Shown here piece after piece: positions 20,943 to 29,082 of a DNA stretch of 64,000 bases; position 1 is the stretch's first letter, and each line of letters begins with the position of its first letter. Position numbers and translations under genes: made by a program. Source of the stretch: Planctomycetota bacterium (lineage in GTDB: Bacteria > Planctomycetota > UBA1135 > GCA-002686595). The DNA lies in NCBI GenBank assembly GCA_020638835.1, contig JACKHV010000007.1, positions 1 to 64,000 of the forward strand, read 5' to 3'. The notes under the pieces were generated by a model, which was given only the letters and a program-made list of their open reading frames with translations, had not been told where the DNA came from and ran no database searches.

Positions 20943-20984
20943 TTGACATCGGTCAAGGAGCGGGCGGGACCGGTGGTCGATGAT
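20943..20984 (+). promoter_or_regulatory. FNR/DNR-type box and -10 element upstream of ric
   Basis: Bases 20943-20956 read TTGACATCGGTCAA, a perfect TTGAC-N4-GTCAA inverted repeat of the Crp/Fnr class. GATGAT at 20979-20984 fits a -10 element. With a start at about 20991 the box is centred at -41.5, the standard class II activator position. The ric ATG follows at 21028 with AAGGAAGGA at 21012-21020. The box is seen directly; oxygen or NO control is inference. Confidence 0.75.
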
Positions 20985-21027
20985 GCCTGCGTACCCGGCC
21001 CACGGAACTCGAAGGAAGGACCTCAGG

Positions 21028-21720
21028 ATGGACTCGAAACGCACGATCGGTGAACTCGTCACGGAACGGCCCTCGCGCTCGCGCGTCTTCGCGCGGCACG
21101 GGATCGACTACTGCTGCGGCGGCGGGAAGAGCCTCGGGGCGGCTTGCGCATCCAAAGGGCTCGAGGTCGAGGTCTTGATCGCGGAGCTGGAGGCCGCCGA
21201 GGCTCCCGCGCCCGGAGAGCCCGACTTCGCGGGGATGAGCCTGACGGAGCTCACGGAACACCTCGTCGCGACGCACCACGCGTACCTGCGCTCGGAACTC
21301 CCCCGGCTGCGCGAGATGGTCCACAAGGTCGCTCGCGTTCACGCGGAGAAGGACGCGCGCCTGCCGATGCTCGTGCCCGTCTTCGACGCCTTGTACATGG
21401 ACCTGCTGCCCCACCTCGACAAGGAAGAGATGATCCTCTTCCCCGCCATCCGCGACATGGAGGCGGGCCGCGAGGCGGGCCACTGCTTCGGACACGTCTC
21501 GGCGCCGATCTCGGTCATGGAGTCCGAACACGAGCAGGTCGGCCGGTTGCTGGCGCGCATGCGCGAGCTGTGCTCCGACTACGTCGTGCCGCCCGAAGCG
21601 TGCAACACGTGGAGGGCGATGCTCGACGGGCTGGAGGAACTCGAAGCCGACACGCACCAGCACGTGCACCTCGAGAACAACCTCTTGCACGCGCGCGTCC
21701 TCGCGATGGCCGATCGCTGA
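21028..21720 (+). CDS. ric: Iron-sulfur cluster repair di-iron protein (Ric/YtfE/ScdA)
   Basis: This 230-aa cytoplasmic protein repairs Fe-S centres damaged by nitric oxide or oxidants. The N-terminal ScdA_N domain (residues 1-35) has ELVTERPSRSRVFARHGIDY and the CCGGG motif. The hemerythrin-like part has the metal-ligand histidines and glutamates in ATHHAYL, PHLDKEEMILFP, MESEHEQVG and THQHVHLENN. Length is normal. The ATG at 21028 is set by the strong Shine-Dalgarno sequence. The FNR/DNR-type box upstream suggests induction under low oxygen or NO, in line with regulation of this gene in other bacteria. Confidence 0.93.
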   Translation: MDSKRTIGELVTERPSRSRVFARHGIDYCCGGGKSLGAACASKGLEVEVLIAELEAAEAPAPGEPDFAGMSLTELTEHLVATHHAYLRSELPRLREMVHKVARVHAEKDARLPMLVPVFDALYMDLLPHLDKEEMILFPAIRDMEAGREAGHCFGHVSAPISVMESEHEQVGRLLARMRELCSDYVVPPEACNTWRAMLDGLEELEADTHQHVHLENNLLHARVLAMADR

Positions 21721-21743
21721 GGTTCACTGCTCTCTCTCGCTGA

Positions 21744-21823
21744 CTCCGAGGCGTCGGAGGCTGCCCCCCACCCTCCGGCGCTTCCATCCGCGCGGCCCTT
21801 CCCCTCGGGGCGGGGTCGCGCGG
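21744..21823. terminator. Two hairpins between convergent ric and the benzoyl-CoA operon
   Basis: The first is CTCCGA-GGCG-TCGGAG at 21744-21759. The second is a larger imperfect stem from 21788 to 21823 with outer arms CCGCGCG/CGCGCGG and an inner CCCC/GGGG pairing. Neither has a T-run. Their position between convergent genes suggests a bidirectional termination zone. Confidence 0.55.
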
Positions 21824-21825
21824 TT

Positions 21826-22554
21826 CTACGCGAGCTGGCCGCCGTCGACGGGGACGACGACGCCGGTGATGTGGCGCGCGGCTTCGCTGAGCAGGAAGAG
21901 CACGGTCGCGGCGACGTCCTCGACGGAACCCGCCTTGCCGAGCGCGGACTCTTCCAGCGCGCGGGCTCGGATCTCGGACGGTAGCTCCGCCGTCATCGCG
22001 GAGTCGATCAGTCCCGGCGCGACGGCGTTCACCGTGATGCCGCGCCGGCCCAGCTCGAGCGCGGCGGTGCGCGTCAAGCCGATCAAGCCCGCCTTCGAGG
22101 CGGAGTAGTTCGCCTGGCCGAACTTGCCGCGCATCCCGTTGATCGAGGCGATCTGCACGACGCGGCCGTGGCGGGCTTCGCGCATCGCGGGGGCGAGCGC
22201 GGCGAGGACGCGGAAGGCGCCGGTCAGGTTCACGTCGAGCACCGCCTGCCAGTCCTCCTCCGCGAGCTTCCAGAGCGGTGCGTCCCGCGTGACGCCCGCG
22301 TTGTTGACGAGCAGCTGCACGCCGCCCGACTCCGCCAACACGGCGTCGACCTCCGCGCGCACGGCGTCCGCATCGCGCAGGTCGACGAGGTGCGCCGTGA
22401 CGCCAGGCACGACGAACTCCGGCTCGCACGCGTCGAAGACGTGCACGCGCGCCCCCGCCGCGGCGAGCGCCGACGCGATCGCCGCGCCGATGCCGCGCGC
22501 TCCGCCCGTCACGACCGCGACGTCGCCGGTGAAGTCGTAGTGCAGCGTGCCCAT
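21826..22554 (-). CDS. FabG-like short-chain dehydrogenase of the benzoyl-CoA operon
   Basis: This 242-aa NAD(P)-dependent oxidoreductase has the Rossmann motif TGGARGIG near residues 15-22, NNAG in the middle, and the catalytic Ser/Tyr/Lys in ASINGMRGKFGQANYSASKAG. Sequence alone resembles 3-oxoacyl reductases. It is 3 bp after bcrD and is the last gene of the eight-gene operon. A plausible job is oxidation of 3-hydroxypimeloyl-CoA, the product of the Oah reaction, to the 3-oxo ester (inference). A role in another acyl-CoA step or in acetoacetyl-CoA reduction cannot be excluded. Confidence 0.8.
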   Translation of the reverse strand: MGTLHYDFTGDVAVVTGGARGIGAAIASALAAAGARVHVFDACEPEFVVPGVTAHLVDLRDADAVRAEVDAVLAESGGVQLLVNNAGVTRDAPLWKLAEEDWQAVLDVNLTGAFRVLAALAPAMREARHGRVVQIASINGMRGKFGQANYSASKAGLIGLTRTAALELGRRGITVNAVAPGLIDSAMTAELPSEIRARALEESALGKAGSVEDVAATVLFLLSEAARHITGVVVPVDGGQLA

Positions 22555-22557
22555 GGT

Positions 22558-23394
22558 TCAGGCGGTGGCCAGGCCCTCGAGCGTCCCGAGCTTGCGGGCG
22601 CGGAAGGCACCCCAGATCGCCGCGCCGATCGAGCCGGCGTGCGCCGAGTCGGGGTGCGTGCGCAGGTCGATGTCGAGCTCGCGCTCCGTCGCGACCTCAG
22701 CCATCGCGGCGATCAGGCCGGTGTCGGCCGCGAGCCCGCCGGTCACCGCGACGACTCCGGTCACCTTCGCCGACTTGAGCAGCTTGACGAGCCGCCCGGC
22801 CATCGAGAGGTGGATGCCCTTCAGGATGTTCGCCGTGCTGATGCCGCGGCTGACCATGTTGATCACGTCCGTCTCGGCGAGCACCGCGCAGATGCCCGAG
22901 GGCACCTCGGCGTCGTCGGCGCGCTGCGAGAGCGAGCCGACCTCGTCGAGCGCCACGCCGAGGTAGCGGCTGATGTTCTCGAGGAACTGGCCCGAGCCCG
23001 AGGCGCACTGGCTGGTCATGCGGTAGTCGAGCACCTTGCCGCGCTCGTCCATGCGGATCACGCGGCCGTGCAGCGCGCCGATGTCGAGCGCCGCGCGCGC
23101 CTCCGGGATCAGGTGCATTCCGCCCCGCGCGTGCGTCGTCATCGAGTAGAAGTGGCCGGTCCGGAAGTCCACGACCTCGCCCTCACCCGTCGTGGCGAGG
23201 TAGCCGACGTCGGACTCGGACTTGCCCGCCGCCTCGAGCGCCTTGTCGTAGGCGGCGCGGATCACCTCCTCGAGCGCGCGGCCGCGCACGCGCAGCACGG
23301 AGCGTCCGATGACATCGTTGACCTCGTCCGAGGGCGAGTCGATGACGACACACTTGACGGCGTTCGAGCCGACGTCGATTCCTGCGCTGATCAT
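22558..23394 (-). CDS. bcrD: Benzoyl-CoA reductase subunit D (ATPase/activator subunit)
   Basis: This 278-aa ASKHA-fold ATPase forms, with BcrA, the ATP-hydrolysing electron-activation module of class I benzoyl-CoA reductase. The nucleotide-binding loop [15 protein letters not shown] is at residues 5-19. Cys130 ([10 protein letters not shown]) and Cys169 ([11 protein letters not shown]) are at the positions that ligate the [4Fe-4S] cluster shared with the partner subunit. GGLAADTG and [11 protein letters not shown] complete the fold. The ATG overlaps the bcrA stop. Length matches known BcrD (about 280 aa). An alternative, 2-hydroxyacyl-CoA dehydratase activator, is unlikely given the two-ATPase, two-reductase layout. 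Confidence 0.92.
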   Translation of the reverse strand: MISAGIDVGSNAVKCVVIDSPSDEVNDVIGRSVLRVRGRALEEVIRAAYDKALEAAGKSESDVGYLATTGEGEVVDFRTGHFYSMTTHARGGMHLIPEARAALDIGALHGRVIRMDERGKVLDYRMTSQCASGSGQFLENISRYLGVALDEVGSLSQRADDAEVPSGICAVLAETDVINMVSRGISTANILKGIHLSMAGRLVKLLKSAKVTGVVAVTGGLAADTGLIAAMAEVATERELDIDLRTHPDSAHAGSIGAAIWGAFRARKLGTLEGLATA

Positions 23395-24740
23395 CCCACC
23401 AAGCCTCCTTCGAGCGCCGTCGCGCCGACGTGGTCCACTTCTCCGCGTCCGGAGCGGCGCGCGAAGATCGCGGCGCCCAGCGCGCCGGTGTAGATCGAGT
23501 TCGCGGAGATGTTGATCGTGCGCTCGCCGTAGTTCTCCTGGATCAACTCGCGCAACGCGGCGACCGCGGCTTCGTTCTTCGCGACGCCGCCGGTGAAGGT
23601 GAACTCCTCCTCCACGCCGCCGGAGCGTGCCAAGAGGCTCATCGCGCGCAGCATGATCGCGCGGTGCAGGCCGGCGAGGATGTCCTCGCGCTTCTGACCG
23701 AGCGCCAGACGGTCGCGCAGTTCCGCGCCCGCGAAGACGGTGCAGGTCGAGTTGATGCGCACGGAGCGCGTCGCCTTCATCGCCATCGGGCCGAGCTCGT
23801 GCAGGCCGACGTTCATCTCGTCCGCGATGTAGCCGAGGTAGCGTCCGCAACCGGCCGCGCAGCGGTCGTTCATCTGGAAGCTCGTCACGATCCCCTCGGG
23901 GTCGACCTGGATCGCCTTGGTGTCCTGCCCGCCGATGTCGAGCACCGTGCACGTGCCCGGGAAGGTCGCGTGCGCGCCCAGCCCGTGGCAGAGGATCTCG
24001 GAGCGGATGTGTTCCTTCGGGAACGGCAGCCGCGCGCGGCCGTAGCCAGTCCCGACGCTGACGACGGGCAACAGGCGCCGCGGGATCACGCTGTGCAGCG
24101 CGTCCTTGATGCGCTTCTGCTCCTCGTCGATCAGTCCCGCCGTCTCGACGGTGTGCTCGACGGCGCGGCCGAGCTGGTCCTGGAACTCGATGTCCGAGAC
24201 GTGGTTCTCGACCGTGATGATCGACTTGTCGTACAGACCCAGCAGCTCCTCGAACTCGAAGCCGTAGTCGCCGGCGATCTCTTCCGAGAGGCTCATGTAG
24301 CGCGAACCCGCGATGTCGCGGAAGAAGTCGCTGCGCCGCTCGGTGCCCGGGCCGAAGAGGTCTCGCGCCTCCTCGGCGAGGGTGCCGAAGATCTGCGCGA
24401 GGGCCGCGTCGAGGCGCTTCTCCTTCGAGAAGTTGCGTCCGTTGATCGCGCAGGTCTCGTGCAGTTCACCGAGCTCCGCGAGGTGTTGCTCGAGCCGGAA
24501 CGCCTGCCGCAGGTCGTCGAGGAAGCCCTGCGCGAGCTGGCCGAGGCCGACCGCGGAGAGCTCGCGCTCGAACAGCTGGAAGCGCGCGTCGATGAACGCC
24601 TCGTTCCGCGCGACCTCGCACGCGACGTCGTAGTTCGAGCGGCTGTTGGTGATACCGCGGCCCAGGATGCCTCCGTCCTCGTCGAGCACGACCGCCTTGG
24701 TCGTCGTCGAGCCGAGGTCGATACCGACGTAGCACTTCAT
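23391..24740 (-). CDS. bcrA: Benzoyl-CoA reductase subunit A (ATPase/activator subunit)
   Basis: This 449-aa protein is the larger ATPase subunit. It begins [20 protein letters not shown], the ASKHA phosphate loop. Cys294 ([13 protein letters not shown]) and Cys333 ([10 protein letters not shown]) are the expected [4Fe-4S] ligands, and TGGVAKN and [11 protein letters not shown] close the fold. Two ATP are hydrolysed per electron pair moved onto benzoyl-CoA in characterised enzymes. It is joined to bcrB and bcrD by ATGA overlaps on both sides. Length agrees with BcrA/BadF (about 440 aa). The start is fixed by the overlap and the family N-terminus. Confidence 0.93.
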   Translation of the reverse strand: MKCYVGIDLGSTTTKAVVLDEDGGILGRGITNSRSNYDVACEVARNEAFIDARFQLFERELSAVGLGQLAQGFLDDLRQAFRLEQHLAELGELHETCAINGRNFSKEKRLDAALAQIFGTLAEEARDLFGPGTERRSDFFRDIAGSRYMSLSEEIAGDYGFEFEELLGLYDKSIITVENHVSDIEFQDQLGRAVEHTVETAGLIDEEQKRIKDALHSVIPRRLLPVVSVGTGYGRARLPFPKEHIRSEILCHGLGAHATFPGTCTVLDIGGQDTKAIQVDPEGIVTSFQMNDRCAAGCGRYLGYIADEMNVGLHELGPMAMKATRSVRINSTCTVFAGAELRDRLALGQKREDILAGLHRAIMLRAMSLLARSGGVEEEFTFTGGVAKNEAAVAALRELIQENYGERTINISANSIYTGALGAAIFARRSGRGEVDHVGATALEGGLVG

Positions 24741-26017
24741 GCCGTCACCTTCTGTCCTTTGCGCTGCGCGAGCATCTGGAAGTAGGACTCGAGCCGGTTC
24801 TTGATGTTGGAGGGCGAGAAGTAGCGCGGATCGACCAGGTCGGACTCGATGAACGCGCCGGGCTTGCCGCACTTCTCCTCGACGTGGCGCAGGATCACGA
24901 GCTGCCCCGCGGAGAACGAGTTGCAGCTCTTGACCGAGTTGATCAGGAAGCCGTCCGCGTGGTAGTCGCGCACGTAGTCCGCGATCATGTTCACGCGGTC
25001 GGGCAGGTTCAGGTTCGTGTAGCAGCCGAGGCAGTACTCGGCGAGCGTCTCGAACGGCCGCGACGGATCGTGGCGGAACCCGCGGTCGTAGGTGCCGCCG
25101 ACCTTGGTGTAGGTGCTGGCGACGACGACCGCGCCGGCGTCGTAGAACATCTTCCAGAACTCACGGAAGTGGGTCCAATTGGGCGGACCCTCGGTGACGA
25201 GGCGGAAGCGTTCGTTCTCGAGCTGGCCTTCGGGCGTCACGGGACCGAGGCCGAGCGCGACGCGTTGGTCGACCTCCTCCGCCGCCATGCGGTAGTACTC
25301 CTCGGCCGCGGGAGTGCCGCGGAAGGCCGTGAAGAGCGGGCCGATGTAGTACACGCCGCCGAAGTAGGCGTCGATCGGCGAGGGCCGGTTCTTCGCCGAC
25401 TCGAGCACGTGCACGAGGTTCTCCTCGGAGCGCGCAGAGGACGCCAGCAGCTCCTGCAGGCGCGCCTCGTCGAGCTGCTTGCCGGTGATCTCCTCGAGCT
25501 TCGGGACGAGCACCTCGCGCAGCTGGCGCGACACGTACTCGACCATCTTCGGCGTGATCTCGCCATCGCCCTGGTACGGCACCTGCAGCATCACCGTCGG
25601 GCAGTCGTAGCGCTCGCGGAGCAGCTCGAACCACTTCATGAAGGTGTAGCAGCCGGTGTACGAGAGCAGCAGCAGGTCGGGTTCGGGCAGCTGTTCGCCG
25701 GTCGGACCGATGTTGCCCTTCATCAGCATGCCGATGTCGCACTTGACGTAGGTGCAGACGTCCTCGGAGTGGCCGGCGCGCTCCGCCTCGGCGATGTACT
25801 CGCCGGACTTCTTGCGCATGCCCGACTGCAGCGCGTTGATCTCGGGGTGCACGGTGAGGCAGTCGAACGCCAGCAGCAGTTCCGTCAGGTTGCCGGGGAC
25901 GAAGGTGTAGACGACCTTCTTGCCCTCCTCCTTCGCGCGGGCGAGCTTCTTGAAGTGATCGGCGATCATCTCCTTCTGCTTCACCATCGACTCTTCCTTG
26001 ACGACTTTGGTGCTCAT
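24737..26017 (-). CDS. bcrB: Benzoyl-CoA reductase subunit B (catalytic)
   Basis: This 426-aa protein is one of the two catalytic subunits that hold the [4Fe-4S] clusters and bind benzoyl-CoA. It belongs to the HgdB/FldB-like reductase/dehydratase fold. Typical segments are [46 protein letters not shown] and [14 protein letters not shown], which supply conserved cysteines. The ATG at 26017 overlaps the bcrC stop. Order C-B-A-D and subunit sizes match the Thauera/Rhodopseudomonas-type reductases. It catalyses ring reduction to cyclohexa-1,5-diene-1-carbonyl-CoA. Confidence 0.93.
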   Translation of the reverse strand: MSTKVVKEESMVKQKEMIADHFKKLARAKEEGKKVVYTFVPGNLTELLLAFDCLTVHPEINALQSGMRKKSGEYIAEAERAGHSEDVCTYVKCDIGMLMKGNIGPTGEQLPEPDLLLLSYTGCYTFMKWFELLRERYDCPTVMLQVPYQGDGEITPKMVEYVSRQLREVLVPKLEEITGKQLDEARLQELLASSARSEENLVHVLESAKNRPSPIDAYFGGVYYIGPLFTAFRGTPAAEEYYRMAAEEVDQRVALGLGPVTPEGQLENERFRLVTEGPPNWTHFREFWKMFYDAGAVVVASTYTKVGGTYDRGFRHDPSRPFETLAEYCLGCYTNLNLPDRVNMIADYVRDYHADGFLINSVKSCNSFSAGQLVILRHVEEKCGKPGAFIESDLVDPRYFSPSNIKNRLESYFQMLAQRKGQKVTA

Positions 26018-27180
26018 GCGGTCCCCCACAGCTTGATGGTGTCGGCGAAGGTGCCGGCCTGCTCGCGGATCGGCTGCAGCTGGCCGGTGTTCTCGGAGTA
26101 CTTGAAGGCGGTGTGGCCGATGCCCGCCGCGTCGAGCGCGGCTTGGAGCATCGGTCGGTCGAGCAGCGCCGGATCGCAGAAGCTGGGCGCGGCGAAGACC
26201 ACGCCTTCCGCGCCGCTCTTGCGCACGAGGTCGACGAGGTAGCGCCCCTTGCGGCCGTCGTCGTCGACGTAGCGCGACGAGGTCTCCGCCGGCGTCTTGA
26301 GGTACGCCTCGCTGAGCGCGTGGATCGGCTCGCCGGTCGCGTCGACCGTGTCGCCGAGCCAACGATTGATCAGCAGGAAGTCGTCCTCGACCACGTAGCA
26401 CCCCGCGAACTCGAGCGCGCGCACGAGGTCGAGCGGCGGCTGCTCGCAGAAGGCGCCCACGACCAGGACGCGCGCGTTGTCGCGGAGCGGCCGGTCTTCG
26501 AGCTTCACCAGCTCGAGGTACTCGCGCAGCATCGCGCAGTGCTCGTCCGGCGACAGGATCAAGCCGGCGCGCACCAGCAGGTAGCAGTCCGTCGCCGGAA
26601 CGCGCCACGGTTCCTTGGCGCGCAGCTCGTAGACCTCGCCCGCCAGCCGCCGGTTCTCGTTGTAGAGTCGGATCGCGGCGCGCAGCTCGTCGTCGGAGAC
26701 CTTGCGCCCGCCGAGCTGCTCGAGCTCCGCGAGGATCTCGTGCAGGTGATCCTCGTAGAACTCGCCGCCGATGCGGCTGTCGTAGTTGTGCGGGACGTCG
26801 AAGTACTTCACGTACTTGTCCGGGAAGTAGAGCTTCCAGATGCCCGACAGGTTGCGGATCACGTCGCAGGTCGCGGGGAACAGCATGCCGTCCAGCGCGT
26901 CCAGCCGCCCCGACAGGCCGAGCTCGACGACCGAGCGGGGCAGGTGGCAGATGTACGACTGGAAGCAGGCGTCACCCTTGACGATCTCGAGCTGGTCGCC
27001 GCCGCCGACGATGCCGACCGGCAGACAACCCGCGGCCCAGATCAACTCGCGCGGCACGTAGGTCGGCAGGTAGCCCACCGCCTTCCCCTCGGGGTTGCGC
27101 GCCTTCCACTCGTCGACGTAGCCGAAGTCCAGGTCGTCGTAGAGCGCCTGGCAGCGCTCGATGATGTCCGTGAGCGTCAT
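26014..27180 (-). CDS. bcrC: Benzoyl-CoA reductase subunit C (catalytic)
   Basis: This 388-aa protein is the second HgdB-type catalytic subunit, paired with BcrB. Recognisable segments are YLPTYVPRELIWAAGCLPVG, CFQSYICHLPRS, PATCDVIRNLSGIWKL, VVGAFCEQPPLDLVRALE and the C-terminal FKYSENTGQLQPIREQAGTF. Several conserved cysteines suit a [4Fe-4S] cluster. The ATG at 27180 overlaps the dch stop by ATGA, which favours it over an in-frame start five codons earlier. Length is as expected (about 385 aa). Confidence 0.93.
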   Translation of the reverse strand: MTLTDIIERCQALYDDLDFGYVDEWKARNPEGKAVGYLPTYVPRELIWAAGCLPVGIVGGGDQLEIVKGDACFQSYICHLPRSVVELGLSGRLDALDGMLFPATCDVIRNLSGIWKLYFPDKYVKYFDVPHNYDSRIGGEFYEDHLHEILAELEQLGGRKVSDDELRAAIRLYNENRRLAGEVYELRAKEPWRVPATDCYLLVRAGLILSPDEHCAMLREYLELVKLEDRPLRDNARVLVVGAFCEQPPLDLVRALEFAGCYVVEDDFLLINRWLGDTVDATGEPIHALSEAYLKTPAETSSRYVDDDGRKGRYLVDLVRKSGAEGVVFAAPSFCDPALLDRPMLQAALDAAGIGHTAFKYSENTGQLQPIREQAGTFADTIKLWGTA

Positions 27181-27959
27181 CAGCGGTCCTCCCACTTCGC
27201 CGCACGCTTCTCGAGGAAGGCCTGGATGCCCTCGACGGCGTCGTGCGTGTCCATCAGGTCCTGCAGGTAGAGGTCTTCCAGCTCGTTCAACACCGCGTCG
27301 AAGCGCGGCGCGAACTTCGCGCGCAGCGCCCGCACCGCGTAGCGCAGGCTCGACGCGCTCTTCGGCACGAGGTGCTCACGCGCGTACTCGAGCGCGGCCG
27401 CACCGGGGTCGTCGGCGACGAAGCGCACCAGCCCGAGCTCGCGCGCCTCCGCCGCGTCGACCGTGCGCCCGGAGAGCAGCAGGTCGGCCGCGGCCTGCTC
27501 GCCGACGCGCGACGGCAGCAGCGTCGAGCCCAGCGGCGCGAACACGCCGAGCTGGATCTCCGGCTGCCCGAACTTCGCGTCCGGCGCGGCGAAGACGAGG
27601 TCGCCGAGCAGCAGCAGCTCCAGGCCCCCGCCGAGCACCATGCCGCGCGCTGCGATCAGAACCGGCACGTGCATGCCGCGCAGCTCGCGCGCCATGGCGT
27701 GCAAGGCCGGGAGCATCTCGCCCACTTGGTCGGGCGTGTGTTCGTCCACGCTCGCCCCGAAGGAGAAGTGCTTGCCCGCGTGGTCGACGATCAGCGCGCA
27801 GAGGTCGTCCGCCTCGCGCGCCGCCGCGATCGCCTCGCGCAGGCGCGCGATGACGCGCGCCGAGATCACGTTGCCCTTGCCGGCGTCGAGCACGAAGCGC
27901 AGCACGCGCCCCGCCTCGAGCTGCTCGACCTTCAGCACTTCCGCGCCCGCTTCGATCAT
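27180..27959 (-). CDS. dch: Cyclohexa-1,5-diene-1-carbonyl-CoA hydratase
   Basis: This 259-aa enoyl-CoA hydratase/isomerase (crotonase) superfamily protein adds water to the dienoyl-CoA made by BcrCBAD, giving 6-hydroxycyclohex-1-ene-1-carbonyl-CoA. The oxyanion-hole regions are HFSFGASVDEH and ARGMVLGGGLELLLLGDLVFAA, followed by FGQPEIQLGVFAPLGSTLLP. Length matches Dch (about 257 aa). It lies between oah and bcrC with overlap on one side and a 1-bp gap on the other. Crotonases are hard to separate by sequence, so the specific assignment rests mainly on gene order. Confidence 0.88.
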   Translation of the reverse strand: MIEAGAEVLKVEQLEAGRVLRFVLDAGKGNVISARVIARLREAIAAAREADDLCALIVDHAGKHFSFGASVDEHTPDQVGEMLPALHAMARELRGMHVPVLIAARGMVLGGGLELLLLGDLVFAAPDAKFGQPEIQLGVFAPLGSTLLPSRVGEQAAADLLLSGRTVDAAEARELGLVRFVADDPGAAALEYAREHLVPKSASSLRYAVRALRAKFAPRFDAVLNELEDLYLQDLMDTHDAVEGIQAFLEKRAAKWEDR

Positions 27960-27960
27960 C

Positions 27961-29064
27961 TCAAGCCTCCTGCGGGCTGCGCGGCATCAGGCTGTCGATG
28001 AACTCGGGCGTCCAGCGCTCGCCGGATGCGAGGCGGCGACGCAGGTCGAGGAAGTCGACCTCGCGGTGCCCCTTCGGCCCTTCGTTGAAGGCGCGGAAGC
28101 CCGCGGCGGCCTCGGTCATCATGTTCAGGCCGAGCCAGCTGCGGTTCGTCTCGCGGTTCTTGTCCCAGTGCGCCAGCTTGTGCTTGCGCACCGACTCGAC
28201 CGTCTTGCGCGTGCAGTTCGGCATCGTCATCGCCAGCTTGGTGATCAGCCTCTCGACGCGCGCGTCGAGCGGCGCGAGGTCGATCGTTCCGCTCGCCAGC
28301 AGCTCCTTGCCGCGCGCCAGGTCCTCGCCGACCTTCGGCAGGCCGTGGACGACGCGCCCGTTCTCGTCGAGCCAGCGGTCGGTGACGACGAGCGGGTTGG
28401 TGACGAAACCGTCCGCCACGCGCAGCACGGGAACCAGGTCGTGGATCAGGCCGTAGCGCTCGGCCTGGTACGCGGTCCAGGTCTCGCAGAGCGTGCACGA
28501 CTCCATCGCGCGCTCGATCCCGACGAAGAGCGGCAGGAAGTCCGTCGACCCGCCGTCGGGCGCGGAGCCGTGCCGCGGCCCGGCCTGGCCGAAGATCGCG
28601 AGGTCGCTGGCGACGGTGAAGTCGCACGCCATGCCGATCTCCTGGCCGCCGGCGATGCGCATGCCGTTCACGCGACAGATCACCGGCTTGTCGCAGTGCA
28701 GGATGCCGGTGACCATGTCGTTGAAGAGGCGCATGTACGCGAGGTACTCAGCGGGCTGCCCCGAGTAGTACTCGGCGTACTCCTTGGTGTTGCCGCCGGT
28801 GCAGAAGGCGCGGTTGCCGACCGCGGTGAACACCACGGCGGCCACGTCGCGCTCGTTCGAGGCGCGGCGGAAGGCGTGGATCACGCCCTTCACCATGTCG
28901 GTCGTGTACGAGTTGAACTGGTTCGGGTTGTCCAGCCAGATCCAGGCCGAGTAGACGCCGTCGGCGGCTTTGCCGTGCGGGTCGAGCACGGGGCGGCGTT
29001 CGTAGCGCACGCCCTCGAAGGTGGTCGCGGCGGGGATCAGATCGTGGTCCTTGAAGGTCGTCAT
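27961..29064 (-). CDS. oah: 6-Oxocyclohex-1-ene-1-carbonyl-CoA hydrolase
   Basis: This 367-aa ring-opening crotonase-superfamily enzyme is longer than a standard hydratase, as is characteristic of Oah (about 375 aa). It hydrates and hydrolytically opens the six-membered ring to 3-hydroxypimeloyl-CoA. Distinctive segments are WIWLDNPNQFNSYTTDMVKG, FCTGGNTKEYAEYYSGQPAE, GGQEIGMACDFTVA and FGQAGPRHGSAPDGGSTDFL. The start ATG is 18 bp after had. It is a marker gene for anaerobic benzoyl-CoA degradation, and its presence makes the pathway assignment secure. Confidence 0.94.
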   Translation of the reverse strand: MTTFKDHDLIPAATTFEGVRYERRPVLDPHGKAADGVYSAWIWLDNPNQFNSYTTDMVKGVIHAFRRASNERDVAAVVFTAVGNRAFCTGGNTKEYAEYYSGQPAEYLAYMRLFNDMVTGILHCDKPVICRVNGMRIAGGQEIGMACDFTVASDLAIFGQAGPRHGSAPDGGSTDFLPLFVGIERAMESCTLCETWTAYQAERYGLIHDLVPVLRVADGFVTNPLVVTDRWLDENGRVVHGLPKVGEDLARGKELLASGTIDLAPLDARVERLITKLAMTMPNCTRKTVESVRKHKLAHWDKNRETNRSWLGLNMMTEAAAGFRAFNEGPKGHREVDFLDLRRRLASGERWTPEFIDSLMPRSPQEA

Positions 29065-29082
29065 GACGGGGGCTCCCGAGGG

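Noticed and set aside
20877..21027. Possible fluoride riboswitch upstream of crcB
   Set aside because: The crcB-motif core sequence and pseudoknot pairing could not be found on the minus strand before the ATG; the region is explained better by the ric promoter on the other strand.
26014..27180. BcrC/BcrB as 2-hydroxyacyl-CoA dehydratase subunits
   Set aside because: The fold is shared, but two reductase subunits with two distinct ATPase subunits, next to had, oah and dch, is the benzoyl-CoA reductase arrangement; dehydratases have one activator ATPase.
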